Shown: positions 8,287-16,656 of the stretch, in pieces | Numbering within the stretch: position 1 is the first letter of the stretch | How the letters are laid out: every line of letters starts with the position of its first letter | DNA from: Acidobacteriota bacterium | GTDB lineage: Bacteria; Acidobacteriota; Terriglobia; Terriglobales; SCQP01 | Assembly: GCA_027459505.1 (NCBI GenBank) | Contig: DAIDIE010000009.1 | Coordinates: 41,534-105,533 of the forward strand | Length of the DNA: 64,000 bases | Reading direction: 5' to 3' | Position numbers and translations under genes: made by a program | Notes under the pieces: generated by a model | What the model was told of the DNA's origin: nothing | What the model saw: only the letters and a program-made list of their open reading frames with translations | Database searches by the model: none

Positions 8287-9387
8287 TTGCGAAAAATCAT
8301 TGTCGACGTCAAAACGCCCTATACCGTCCTGATCGAGCGCGACGCGCTGCAGAACGCTGGTTCATTGCTCAAGAAATTCGCCACGGAGGGCGGTCAAACC
8401 GTCGTCGTCACCAGCAAGCCGATTCGTACCCTGCTGGGCGGCCGCGTGGAAGACAGTCTGCGTCGCGCCAACTTGGCTTATACCGTCGTCGAGATGAAGG
8501 ACGGCGAACGCTACAAAACGCTGGGCTCCATTGAGGAACTGGCGGAGAAAATGGCCGAGTTGGAGGCTGATCGCGGCGCGCTGGTGGTCGCGCTGGGCGG
8601 TGGGGTGGTCGGCGATGTCGCGGCCTTCCTCGCTTCCATCTATATGCGGGGCGTGAACGTGGTCCAGATTCCGACCACGTTGGTGGCCATGATTGACAGC
8701 GCCATCGGCGGCAAGACCGGTGTGAACCTCAAACACGGTAAGAATCTGGTCGGCACCTATCATCACGCGCGCAGCGTGCTGATCGATCCAGCCGCGCTGG
8801 CCACCTTGCCCGATCGCGAGTACCGCTCCGGATTGAGCGAGGCGATCAAATACGGTGTGATCCGCAGCCGCGAGCTGTTTGAGTTCATGGAGAAGCACCG
8901 CCACGAGTTGCAACGGCGCGACCCCGAAAAGCTGGAAACCCTGATTGCCGAATGTGTTCGCCTGAAGGCGGAAGTTGTGGTGGCCGACGAGCGCGAGTCC
9001 GACCTGCGCCGCATTCTCAACTTCGGCCATACCCTGGGACATGCATTGGAAAGTGCCACCGAGTACCGCCACTTCCTGCATGGCGAAGCGGTTGCCTGGG
9101 GCATGATCGCCGCCTGCCGCATTGCCTGCTACATGCGCCGTCTGGATGCCGACGTGGCGCATCGCATTAACGCCACCGTGCTGGACATGGTGCGGCCACT
9201 GCCCGCCATTCCCGAGGAACCCGAGCTGATCCTGCGGCATACGCGCCTCGACAAGAAGGCGCGCTCCGGCGTGCTGCATTTCATCCTTCCCCGCGAACTG
9301 GGCCGGGTCGAAATCGTAAAGAATGTCCCCGAGGACATCCTGCACAAGGCCCTGCGCGACACCATCGAAATGTCGCGCGCCAGCTAG
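8287..9387 (+). CDS. aroB: 3-dehydroquinate synthase
   Basis: 366 residues from a TTG start (MRKIIVDVKTPY...), the second step of the shikimate pathway, converting DAHP to 3-dehydroquinate with NAD and zinc. Visible motifs are the glycine-rich ALGGGVVGDVAAFLAS, RGVNVVQIPTTLVAMIDSAIGGKTGVN (split here by function: substrate and NAD contact), and the metal-site segments SGLSEAIKYG, NFGHTLGHALE and HGEAVAWGM. Length matches the family. It follows ssrA and is 4 bases before the EVE-domain gene. Confidence 0.97.
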   Translation: MRKIIVDVKTPYTVLIERDALQNAGSLLKKFATEGGQTVVVTSKPIRTLLGGRVEDSLRRANLAYTVVEMKDGERYKTLGSIEELAEKMAELEADRGALVVALGGGVVGDVAAFLASIYMRGVNVVQIPTTLVAMIDSAIGGKTGVNLKHGKNLVGTYHHARSVLIDPAALATLPDREYRSGLSEAIKYGVIRSRELFEFMEKHRHELQRRDPEKLETLIAECVRLKAEVVVADERESDLRRILNFGHTLGHALESATEYRHFLHGEAVAWGMIAACRIACYMRRLDADVAHRINATVLDMVRPLPAIPEEPELILRHTRLDKKARSGVLHFILPRELGRVEIVKNVPEDILHKALRDTIEMSRAS

Positions 9388-9391
9388 CCGC

Positions 9392-9772
9392 ATGCCCTAC
9401 CTGCTGAAGACCGAACCCGATAAGTACGCTTTCGAAGATTTGGAGCGTGAGGGTGAAACCATTTGGGACGGCATCAAGAATGCCCAGGCGCTGCAAACGC
9501 TGGCGGGCATGAAGCCCGGCGATGACTTGGTCATCTACCATTCCAACATTGGAAAACAAGCGGTGGGTGTGGCTCGCGTGGTGGCAGTGGACATACGCGA
9601 CCCGCGTAACCCATTGGTGAAAATCCGTCCTGTACGCCGCTTGCGCCGCCCCAAGGACCTCGCCTCGATGCGGACCGAGCCCCTGTTTGAAGGGTCCCTG
9701 CTGTTCCGGCAATTCCGCCTCTCCGTTGTTCCCCTCACGCAGGAACAGTACCGTTGGCTGACTGCCCGGTAA
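9392..9772 (+). CDS. EVE domain-containing protein
   Basis: 126 residues from the ATG at 9392, which gives the family-typical N-terminus MPYLLKTEPDKY followed by W-DGIKN-QA. Further EVE features are MKPGDDLVIYHSN, VGVARV and the C-terminal segment LFRQFRLSVVPLT. EVE domains belong to the PUA/YTH fold and bind modified bases in nucleic acids; the bacterial role is not settled. It is 4 bases after aroB, so probably co-transcribed. Confidence 0.85.
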   Translation: MPYLLKTEPDKYAFEDLEREGETIWDGIKNAQALQTLAGMKPGDDLVIYHSNIGKQAVGVARVVAVDIRDPRNPLVKIRPVRRLRRPKDLASMRTEPLFEGSLLFRQFRLSVVPLTQEQYRWLTAR

Positions 9773-9915
9773 GCCTGCTGGCTCCCATCCGGGTTAGTCT
9801 GAGCCTGGGTGGGTGACCATCGGCTTCAAGCTCTGACGTGAGCCAGCGGCGCCAGGAAGCAGCCACGGCGGGCGGCTGAGGAGGGCAAAGCCGCCGGCAT
9901 TGCGGGAGGTGCGCT

Positions 9916-11004
9916 GTGAAGATTGGGGTTCCAGCGGAAATCAAAGATCACGAGACACGGGTTGGCCTTGTGCCGGCCGGAGTTCGCGAATTGATTCGCC
10001 ACGGTCACCGCGTCCTGGTGCAAGGTGGCGCCGGTCTGAAGTCGTTTTTGAGTGACGAGGAGTACCGTGCCAGCGGCGCTGAGATCGTGGCCTCGGCGTC
10101 TGAAGTGTGGCATGCCAGCGAACTGATCATCAAGGTGAAAGAACCTCAACCCGCCGAATTTGGGTTTTTTCGGCCAGGTTTGATCCTGTTCACCTACCTG
10201 CATTTGGCGCCCCTGCGGGAACTGACTTCGCGGCTGGTAGCTTCCGGAGTCAGTGCGATCGCCTACGAAACGGTGCGTGGCGCGCGCGGAGGGCTTCCCC
10301 TGCTTGAACCGATGAGCGAGGTGGCCGGACGCATGGCCGTGCAGGTGGGGGCGCAATACCTGCAGCATGGCCTGGGCGGCCGCGGCATCCTGCTGGGCGG
10401 CGTTCCCGGCGTGCTGCCGGCGCGCGTGGTGGTTGTGGGTGGGGGCATTGTGGGCCTCAACGCGGCTCGCATCGCCATGGGTTTTGGCGCCAGCGTCGCC
10501 GTTCTCGACCGTGACCTGCAGCGCCTGCGTCAATTGGATGAGCTGTTCGGCGGCCGCCTGCAGACCGTGGCCTCCAATCAGTTCAATATCGCCGCCGGCG
10601 TGCGCGACGCCGACCTGGTGATTGGCTCGGTGTTGATTCCCGGCGCCTCCGCGCCGAAATTGGTAACCCGCGAGATGATCGCCAGCATGCGTCCCGGCGC
10701 CGTGGCGGTCGATGTTGCTATCGATCAGGGCGGTTGCTTTGAAACCTCGCAGGCCACCACGCATACCAATCCCACCTTTGTGGAATATGGGGTGGTGCAC
10801 TACTGCGTGACCAACATGCCTGCGGCGGTTCCGCGCACATCCACCTTTGCGCTGACGAACGCTACTCTGCCTTACATTCAGCGCCTGGCGGACGAAGGTT
10901 TGCGGCCCGCTCTGGATCACGATCCGGGTTTGGCTCAGGGTCTGAACACGCATCAGGGCAAAATCACCTGTGAAGCGGTTGCCGCCGCCCAGTGCGCCGC
11001 CTGA
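9916..11004 (+). CDS. ald: Alanine dehydrogenase
   Basis: 362 residues from a GTG with GGGAGGT 6 bases upstream. The enzyme interconverts L-alanine and pyruvate with NAD. Signature segments are [22 protein letters not shown] N-terminus with the substrate-binding Arg, [30 protein letters not shown], the Rossmann motif [13 protein letters not shown], and [12 protein letters not shown]. Length and order match Ald/PNT-alpha family proteins. It stands alone between the EVE gene and lysS. Confidence 0.95.
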   Translation: MKIGVPAEIKDHETRVGLVPAGVRELIRHGHRVLVQGGAGLKSFLSDEEYRASGAEIVASASEVWHASELIIKVKEPQPAEFGFFRPGLILFTYLHLAPLRELTSRLVASGVSAIAYETVRGARGGLPLLEPMSEVAGRMAVQVGAQYLQHGLGGRGILLGGVPGVLPARVVVVGGGIVGLNAARIAMGFGASVAVLDRDLQRLRQLDELFGGRLQTVASNQFNIAAGVRDADLVIGSVLIPGASAPKLVTREMIASMRPGAVAVDVAIDQGGCFETSQATTHTNPTFVEYGVVHYCVTNMPAAVPRTSTFALTNATLPYIQRLADEGLRPALDHDPGLAQGLNTHQGKITCEAVAAAQCAA

Positions 11005-11060
11005 TCCACTCGCGGTAGGGACGACCCCGCCTCCTTTCCCGCCGCAACCAGCTGCCCCCG

Positions 11061-11066
11061 TATAAT
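11061..11066 (+). promoter_or_regulatory. Possible -10 box of lysS (TATAAT)
   Basis: Perfect TATAAT 29 bases before the lysS start codon. No convincing -35 hexamer at the usual distance, so this is a weak call. Confidence 0.35.
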
Positions 11067-11095
11067 GTGAGGTCACCGCCTGCGAGGAGTCTGCG

Positions 11096-12673
11096 TTGAA
11101 CCTGGACGAGGAAATCTATCAACAGCGGCAGGAAAAGCTGCGCCAACTCGAGGCTTTGGGCTACCAGTCGTATCCCCACAGCTTTGCCTTCAGTCATACC
11201 CTGGAGCAAATCCAGCAGCAGTTCGCCGCCAGGACTGCTGAGCAACTGGAAGCCGAGCGGCTTGCGGTGCGCGCTGCGGGCCGCATTGTCGCCCTGCGTG
11301 GCCACGGCAAGACCGGCTTCGCTCACCTGCTGCAGGGGGGCGCCCGTTTGCAGATTTATGTTCGCCAGGACGCCCTCGACGAGCGGCAATTTTCGCTCTG
11401 GAAGCTGCTCGATCTGGGGGATTTCATCGGCGTGCGCGGCTACCTGTTCCGCACCCGCACCGGGGAACTCACCATTCATGTCGAAGAGCTCTTTTTCCTG
11501 GCCAAGGATTTGTTGCCTCTGCCGGAAAAGTGGCATGGCCTGCAGGATGTCGAGCGCCGCTATCGCATGCGTTATCTCGATCTGGCCGTCAACGCCGGTG
11601 TGCGGGATGTCTTCGTTACCCGCAGCCGCCTGGTGCAGTCGATGCGACAGGCGTTGAACCAGCGGGGCTACCTGGAAGTGGAAACCCCGATGATGCAGTC
11701 GATTTATGGCGGCGCCGCGGCGCGTCCCTTCATCACGCACCACCATGCCTTGGACCTGCAGCTTTACCTGCGCATCGCTCCGGAACTGTACCTGAAGCGG
11801 CTCATCGTGGGCGGATTGGAGCGGGTTTACGAGATTAACCGGAATTTTCGCAATGAGGGCATCTCCACCCATCACAATCCCGAGTTCACAATGTTGGAGT
11901 TTTACGAAGCCTACAGCGACTACCGCGTGCTGATGGATTTCAGCGAGGAGCTGTTGGCGCGGGTGGCGCGCGAAGTCACCGGTTCGGAACAGGTGACCTA
12001 CGGTGAACATGTCCTGGATTTCAGTAAACTGCGCCGTTTGAGTCTGCGCGACGCGATCTGTGAATTTTGGCCGGCGGAAGCGGCGCCCGCCCCCTCCGGC
12101 GAGGAGGTGCGCCGCCACGCGGCGGAACCGGACTTGGTGGCGCGCTATAACCAATGGGCGGAACGGGCGGGACGTGCTCCGATCGCCGTGCGGGGTGGGG
12201 AAGAGGAAGGCGTGCTGCTGACGGCGCTATTTGAAGCGGTTGCCGAGCAACATCTGATTCAGCCGACCATCATCTACGATTTTCCGGTGGCCGTCTCACC
12301 CCTGGCTAAGAACAAAGGTGACGAGCCAGCCTGGGTGGAACGCTTTGAAATCTACGCCGCGGGCATGGAGCTGGCCAATGGATACAGCGAGCTCAATGAC
12401 CCCGAAGAGCAGCGCCGCCGCTTCGAGCAGCAATTGCGCGCGCGCGAGCGCGGGGACGCGGAAGCCCACCAAATGGATGAAGATTATGTCCGGGCGTTGA
12501 GCTATGGCATGCCCCCCACCGCCGGCGAGGGGATCGGAATTGATCGCCTTTGTATGTTGCTGAGCAACTCCGCTTCCATTCGTGATGTCATATTGTTTCC
12601 GCTGTTGCGTCCGCAAACAGCAGGCAGCGAGGATGGTGGCAGTGAAGAAAGCAACAGCGCTCCAATCCGATGA
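11096..12673 (+). CDS. lysS: Lysyl-tRNA synthetase, class II
   Basis: 525 residues from a TTG with GAGGAG 7 bases upstream. The N-terminal OB-fold anticodon domain (residues ~55-165) is followed by the class II core: motif 1 around YLEVETPMM, motif 2 FRNEGISTHHNPEFTMLEFYEAY, and motif 3 GEGIGIDRLCMLL. It charges tRNA-Lys. A ~16-residue Glu/Ser-rich tail follows the usual end. A stretch at residues ~325-365 is Ala/Glu/Arg-rich and may be a loop enlargement of the catalytic domain. Confidence 0.97.
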   Translation: MNLDEEIYQQRQEKLRQLEALGYQSYPHSFAFSHTLEQIQQQFAARTAEQLEAERLAVRAAGRIVALRGHGKTGFAHLLQGGARLQIYVRQDALDERQFSLWKLLDLGDFIGVRGYLFRTRTGELTIHVEELFFLAKDLLPLPEKWHGLQDVERRYRMRYLDLAVNAGVRDVFVTRSRLVQSMRQALNQRGYLEVETPMMQSIYGGAAARPFITHHHALDLQLYLRIAPELYLKRLIVGGLERVYEINRNFRNEGISTHHNPEFTMLEFYEAYSDYRVLMDFSEELLARVAREVTGSEQVTYGEHVLDFSKLRRLSLRDAICEFWPAEAAPAPSGEEVRRHAAEPDLVARYNQWAERAGRAPIAVRGGEEEGVLLTALFEAVAEQHLIQPTIIYDFPVAVSPLAKNKGDEPAWVERFEIYAAGMELANGYSELNDPEEQRRRFEQQLRARERGDAEAHQMDEDYVRALSYGMPPTAGEGIGIDRLCMLLSNSASIRDVILFPLLRPQTAGSEDGGSEESNSAPIR

Positions 12674-12767
12674 ACACGCCCCCAAAAGAACGGTCTTGTG
12701 CCTTGTCTGGTTTGCGCTAAATCCTTAGCTGTCTGTACTTTAGCGGGATAACTCACCGCTCGTGTTG

Positions 12768-12773
12768 TATACT
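12768..12773 (+). promoter_or_regulatory. Possible -10 box (TATACT) before the MetH/MetF fusion gene
   Basis: TATACT 41 bases before the GTG start. The leader contains no recognisable SAM or SAH riboswitch core. Confidence 0.3.
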
Positions 12774-12814
12774 GAAACGGTGCCTTGACGGGCGTAGAAA
12801 CCATCTGAGGTATT

Positions 12815-14662
12815 GTGCGAAAACCCTTTTTGGAGCAATTGGAGCAGCGGGTTCTGGTGGCCGATGGCGCGATGGGCACCATGCTTTATGCCCGTGGCAT
12901 TTCCATCAAAAATTGCTTCGATGAACTGAACCTCTCTCAGCCTCAGTTGGTGCGGGAAATTCACCAAGCCTACGTGCAGGCCGGCGCCGACATTATCCAG
13001 ACCAACACCTTTGGCGCCAATGCGATTCGCTTGGGACGTTTCAACCTGGCTGGCAAAGTTGCCGAAATTAACCGCGCCGGCGTGCAAATTGCCCGTGAGG
13101 CGGCAGGCGATGATCACTATGTCGCCGGCTCCATTGGCCCCCTGGGTGTTCGTCTGCAGCCGTTGGGGAAACTTTCTTTTGCGGAAGCCCATGCTTGCTT
13201 TCGCGAGCAGACTGAGGCCCTTGCCGGCTGCGACATCGACCTGATCGTCCTTGAGACGTTCGGCGATCTCAATGAAATCCGTGAAGCAATCTTTGCGGTG
13301 CGCGAGGTTTGTCACCTGCCGCTGGTTGCGCACATGAGCATTGACGACGAGGGACGCAGTCTGGATGGGAGTTCGCCCGTCGAGTTTGCCCGCCGCTTGA
13401 CCGAGTGGGGCGCCGACGTCGTCGGCGTCAATTGCAGTGTGGGGCCCGTCTCGATGCTGGAAGCGTTGGAGAAGATGCGGCATGCCACCGCGAAGCCGTT
13501 GGCGGCCCAGCCCAATGCTGGTAAGCCACGCAACATCGATGGCCGTAACCTTTACCTCGTATCGGCGGAATACATGGCCGACTACTCCCGCCGGTTCATC
13601 GACGCTGGAGCGCGCATCGTGGGAGGCTGTTGCGGGACCACTCCCGAGCACATCAAGTGGATTCGTAACTATGTGCGCGCCACTACTCCGGGCAAAAAGC
13701 GCCTGGAAGTGAACATACAGGCACTAGAAAACGCTGGCATTCTGGCGCCTATTGCGACGGCGGGACGCTCCAGGCTGGCCCGTAAATTGGTGAACCGGGA
13801 GTTTATTACTCTCGTGGAAATCTTGCCACCGCGTGGCAGCGATGCCGGCAAGGAACTCGCGAGCGCCCGTTTGCTGATTGATGCGGGTGCCGACGCGATC
13901 AATATTCCCGATGGTCCCAGGGCCAGCGCCCGCATGAGCAACCTGGCGCTCGCCGTGATGCTGCAACGGGAGGGCATCGAGTCCGTTCTGCATTACTGTT
14001 GCCGCGATCGCAACGTGATCAGCATGCAGTCGGATTTGCTCGGCGGCTACGCCTTGGGGCTGCGAAACCTGATCCTGATTACCGGCGATCCCCCCAAGCT
14101 GGGCAACTATACTGACGCCACCGCTGTCTTCGACATTGATTCAATCGGCTTGACCAGACTGGCGAACAATCTGAATCGCGGTCTTGATCTCGGGGGCAAT
14201 GCCATTGGCAGCCAGACCGGCTTTTTGGTCGGCGTGGGCGCCAATCCCGGTGCGCCCGACCTTGAAGAGGAGATGCGCCGTCTGCGTCTGAAAATCGAGG
14301 CTGGCGCCGACTACGTTGTAACCCAGCCTGTATTTGACTTAAAGCTGCTGGAGAGTTTCCTGGAACAAATGCGGGACTTTCGTGTCCCGGTGATTGCCGG
14401 TATCTGGCCCCTGGTAAGCTTCCGGCAGGCGGAATTTATGCAGAACGAGCTGCGCGTGGCTGTTCCCGAGGCGATTCGCGAACGCATGCGCGCCGCCTCC
14501 ACCAGTGAAGCGGCCCGGCAAGAGGGGCTGCGCATCGCGCTGGAAATGTTGTCCAGCATCCGCCCTCGGATTGAAGGTGTGCAAATCAGTGTTTTGGGGC
14601 GGAATCAAGCCGCCCTCGAACTGTTGCGCGCCGCCCAAAAGATTCCGGTCGTGGCTCACTAA
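12815..14662 (+). CDS. Bifunctional homocysteine S-methyltransferase / methylenetetrahydrofolate reductase
   Basis: 615 residues from a GTG with TGAGG 4 bases upstream. Residues 1-~290 are a Hcy-binding methyltransferase domain (VLVADGAMGTMLY, IIQTNTFGANA) with the zinc ligands Cys in GVNCSVGP and the pair in GGCCGTTPEH. Residues ~325-610 are a MetF-like TIM barrel: VEILPPRG, HYCCRDRN, LITGDPP, and EAGADYVVTQPVF. This is the YitJ-type arrangement, coupling CH2-THF reduction to methionine synthesis. It precedes ahcY by 53 bases, which places methyl-cycle genes together. Confidence 0.93.
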   Translation: MRKPFLEQLEQRVLVADGAMGTMLYARGISIKNCFDELNLSQPQLVREIHQAYVQAGADIIQTNTFGANAIRLGRFNLAGKVAEINRAGVQIAREAAGDDHYVAGSIGPLGVRLQPLGKLSFAEAHACFREQTEALAGCDIDLIVLETFGDLNEIREAIFAVREVCHLPLVAHMSIDDEGRSLDGSSPVEFARRLTEWGADVVGVNCSVGPVSMLEALEKMRHATAKPLAAQPNAGKPRNIDGRNLYLVSAEYMADYSRRFIDAGARIVGGCCGTTPEHIKWIRNYVRATTPGKKRLEVNIQALENAGILAPIATAGRSRLARKLVNREFITLVEILPPRGSDAGKELASARLLIDAGADAINIPDGPRASARMSNLALAVMLQREGIESVLHYCCRDRNVISMQSDLLGGYALGLRNLILITGDPPKLGNYTDATAVFDIDSIGLTRLANNLNRGLDLGGNAIGSQTGFLVGVGANPGAPDLEEEMRRLRLKIEAGADYVVTQPVFDLKLLESFLEQMRDFRVPVIAGIWPLVSFRQAEFMQNELRVAVPEAIRERMRAASTSEAARQEGLRIALEMLSSIRPRIEGVQISVLGRNQAALELLRAAQKIPVVAH

Positions 14663-14715
14663 AGCCGCGTCTGAGACGTGTACGCGGCTGCTGCCGCTAG
14701 AGGAGAGCTGTTTTC

Positions 14716-15993
14716 ATGAGTGTAGCCAGTAAGCCCACCAAGGGCGATGTGAAAGATTTTTCTCTTGCCGAACTCGGCAAAAACCGTATCGAGTGGGCGA
14801 ACCAGTCCATGCCGGTGCTGCAGCTCATTCGCAAGGAATTCATCAAGAGCCAGCCATTGAAGGGCCTGCGCGTTGCCGCCTGCCTGCATGTGACCACCGA
14901 AACCGCCAACCTGATGATCGCCTTGCGCGATGGCGGCGCTGAGATCGCTCTCTGTGCTTCCAATCCGCTGAGCACTCAGGACGACGTGGCCGCCGCCCTC
15001 ACCAGCGAGTACAACATCCCCACCTACGCCATCAAAGGCGAGGACCACGCCACCTATTACAACCATCTCAACTCCGCCCTCGACCTGAAGCCCCACTTCA
15101 CGATGGATGACGGCGCCGATCTCGTTACCGAAGCTTTGACCAAGCGTAAAGATGTCGTGGAAGGCGTGCTGGGCGGTACCGAGGAGACCACCACCGGCGT
15201 GATCCGCCTGCGCGCCATGGCCAAGGATGGCGTGCTGCGCTATCCCATCGTTGCCATCAACGATGCCGACACCAAGCATCTTTTTGACAACCGTTACGGC
15301 ACCGGGCAAAGCACGATCGATGGCATCATTCGCGCCACGAACCTGCTTTTTGCCGGCCAGAAGGTTGTCATCGCCGGTTATGGCTGGTGCGGCCGCGGTG
15401 TGGCGTTGCGCGCCCGCGGGCTTGGCGCGGACGTCATCGTCACCGAAGTCGATCCCACCCGCGCGCTGGAGGCGGTCATGGACGGCTATCGCGTCATGTC
15501 CATGGCCGAGGCCGTGCAGATTGGCAACATCTTCATCACCGTCACCGGCGACAAGCACGTCATCGGACGCGAACACTTCGAAAAAATGCGCTCCGGCGCC
15601 GTAGTCTGCAACAGCGGCCACTTCAATGTGGAACTCGACCTGGTGGCCCTGGAAAAACTGAGCAGCGGCAAACGCACGGTGCGCCCCTTCGTCGAAGAGT
15701 ACAGCCTGCGCGATGGCCGCAAGATCTACATCCTCGGCGAAGGCCGCCTGATCAACCTCGCCTCCGCCGAAGGCCACCCGGCGTCGGTGATGGATATGTC
15801 CTTCGCCAACCAGGCGTTATCTCTGCAGTACCTCGCGCAGGAGCACAAACAGCTCAAGCCGGATGTCTACCGCGTCCCGGTGGAACTCGATAAGCGGGTT
15901 GCCGCCCTCAAGCTCGAATCCATGGGCATTCAGATTGATCGCCTGACTCCGGAGCAGGAGAAGTACCTCAACTCCTGGCAGGAGGGAACCTAG
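14716..15993 (+). CDS. ahcY: Adenosylhomocysteinase
   Basis: 425 residues; ATG with AGAGGAGA upstream. It hydrolyses S-adenosylhomocysteine to adenosine and homocysteine with bound NAD. Signatures: [45 protein letters not shown] (active-site region), [10 protein letters not shown] (Rossmann), [11 protein letters not shown] and the terminal region up to YLNSW. It is the short form lacking the ~40-residue insert of many bacterial and eukaryotic enzymes. It directly follows the MetH/MetF fusion, completing homocysteine recycling. Confidence 0.97.
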   Translation: MSVASKPTKGDVKDFSLAELGKNRIEWANQSMPVLQLIRKEFIKSQPLKGLRVAACLHVTTETANLMIALRDGGAEIALCASNPLSTQDDVAAALTSEYNIPTYAIKGEDHATYYNHLNSALDLKPHFTMDDGADLVTEALTKRKDVVEGVLGGTEETTTGVIRLRAMAKDGVLRYPIVAINDADTKHLFDNRYGTGQSTIDGIIRATNLLFAGQKVVIAGYGWCGRGVALRARGLGADVIVTEVDPTRALEAVMDGYRVMSMAEAVQIGNIFITVTGDKHVIGREHFEKMRSGAVVCNSGHFNVELDLVALEKLSSGKRTVRPFVEEYSLRDGRKIYILGEGRLINLASAEGHPASVMDMSFANQALSLQYLAQEHKQLKPDVYRVPVELDKRVAALKLESMGIQIDRLTPEQEKYLNSWQEGT

Positions 15994-15994
15994 T

Positions 15995-16471
15995 TTGGTC
16001 TACCGGGATTGGCAACAATTCCTGCCAGAACGCGGCCGGCTGAAAGCAGCTGGCCGCGTTCTCGTCTTCGCCAACGGCTGCTTTGACCTGCTGCACCCGG
16101 GCCACTTGCACCTGTTGCAGCAGGCTCGCGGCCTGGGAGACGCGCTCATTGTCGCTATCAACAGCGATCGCAGTGTTCAGGTCAATAAAGGACCCACTCG
16201 CCCAATCATTCCCGAAGCCGAGCGCGCTGAAGTGCTGGATGGCCTCGCCTTTGTCGATTACGTGACCTTCTTCGACGCCCCCACGCCGCGCGAACTGATC
16301 GCCGGCCTGCTGCCCGACGTGCTGGTCAAGGGGGCTGACTGGGCCGCCGATGCGGTGGTTGGCCGCGAAGAAGTGGAAGCCGCCGGCGGCCGCGTGGAAC
16401 GCCTCCAGCTCGAACCGGGCTTCTCCACGAGCAACATCATCGCCAGGGTGATCGCGGCATCCGGAAAGTAG
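15995..16471 (+). CDS. rfaE2: D-glycero-beta-D-manno-heptose 1-phosphate adenylyltransferase
   Basis: 158 residues from a TTG start located 1 base after the ahcY stop, with GGAGGG about 10 bases upstream inside ahcY. It has the cytidylyltransferase-fold signature [17 protein letters not shown] with the nucleotide-binding HPGH, and the later segments AINSDRSV and [13 protein letters not shown]. This is the stand-alone counterpart of the HldE C-terminal domain and makes ADP-heptose for LPS core. It supports a Gram-negative envelope with heptose. Confidence 0.9.
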   Translation: MVYRDWQQFLPERGRLKAAGRVLVFANGCFDLLHPGHLHLLQQARGLGDALIVAINSDRSVQVNKGPTRPIIPEAERAEVLDGLAFVDYVTFFDAPTPRELIAGLLPDVLVKGADWAADAVVGREEVEAAGGRVERLQLEPGFSTSNIIARVIAASGK

Positions 16472-16656
16472 TCCGCTCCCCTGATTGCTGAACAAGGCAA
16501 GCAACCTACAACAACACCACAGTCATAGGCGCAAGAACCCACCGCCTTTGGCGCAAGCATGAGCGCAATTTGCGCAAACCGGAGCTACGGGACGCGGCAC
16601 TTACCGCTCGCCCGCTTTGCGCAATTTTCCATTGACCGCGACGATATACTTTCACC

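Noticed and set aside
9826..12154. Long minus-strand open frames over ald and lysS
   Set aside because: They are high-GC shadow frames of well-supported genes, with His/Gln-rich composition and no motifs.
12674..14715. SAM or SAH riboswitch before the methyl-cycle genes
   Set aside because: The leaders are short (141 and 53 bases) and lack the conserved cores.
16560..16625. Segment with GCAAACC ... GGGACGC, like a c-di-GMP-I riboswitch core, before the GH44 gene
   Set aside because: Only the two short motifs fit. The expected tetraloop, the P3 stem and the GGGUUGCC-type ending are not found, and the loop between is the wrong size.
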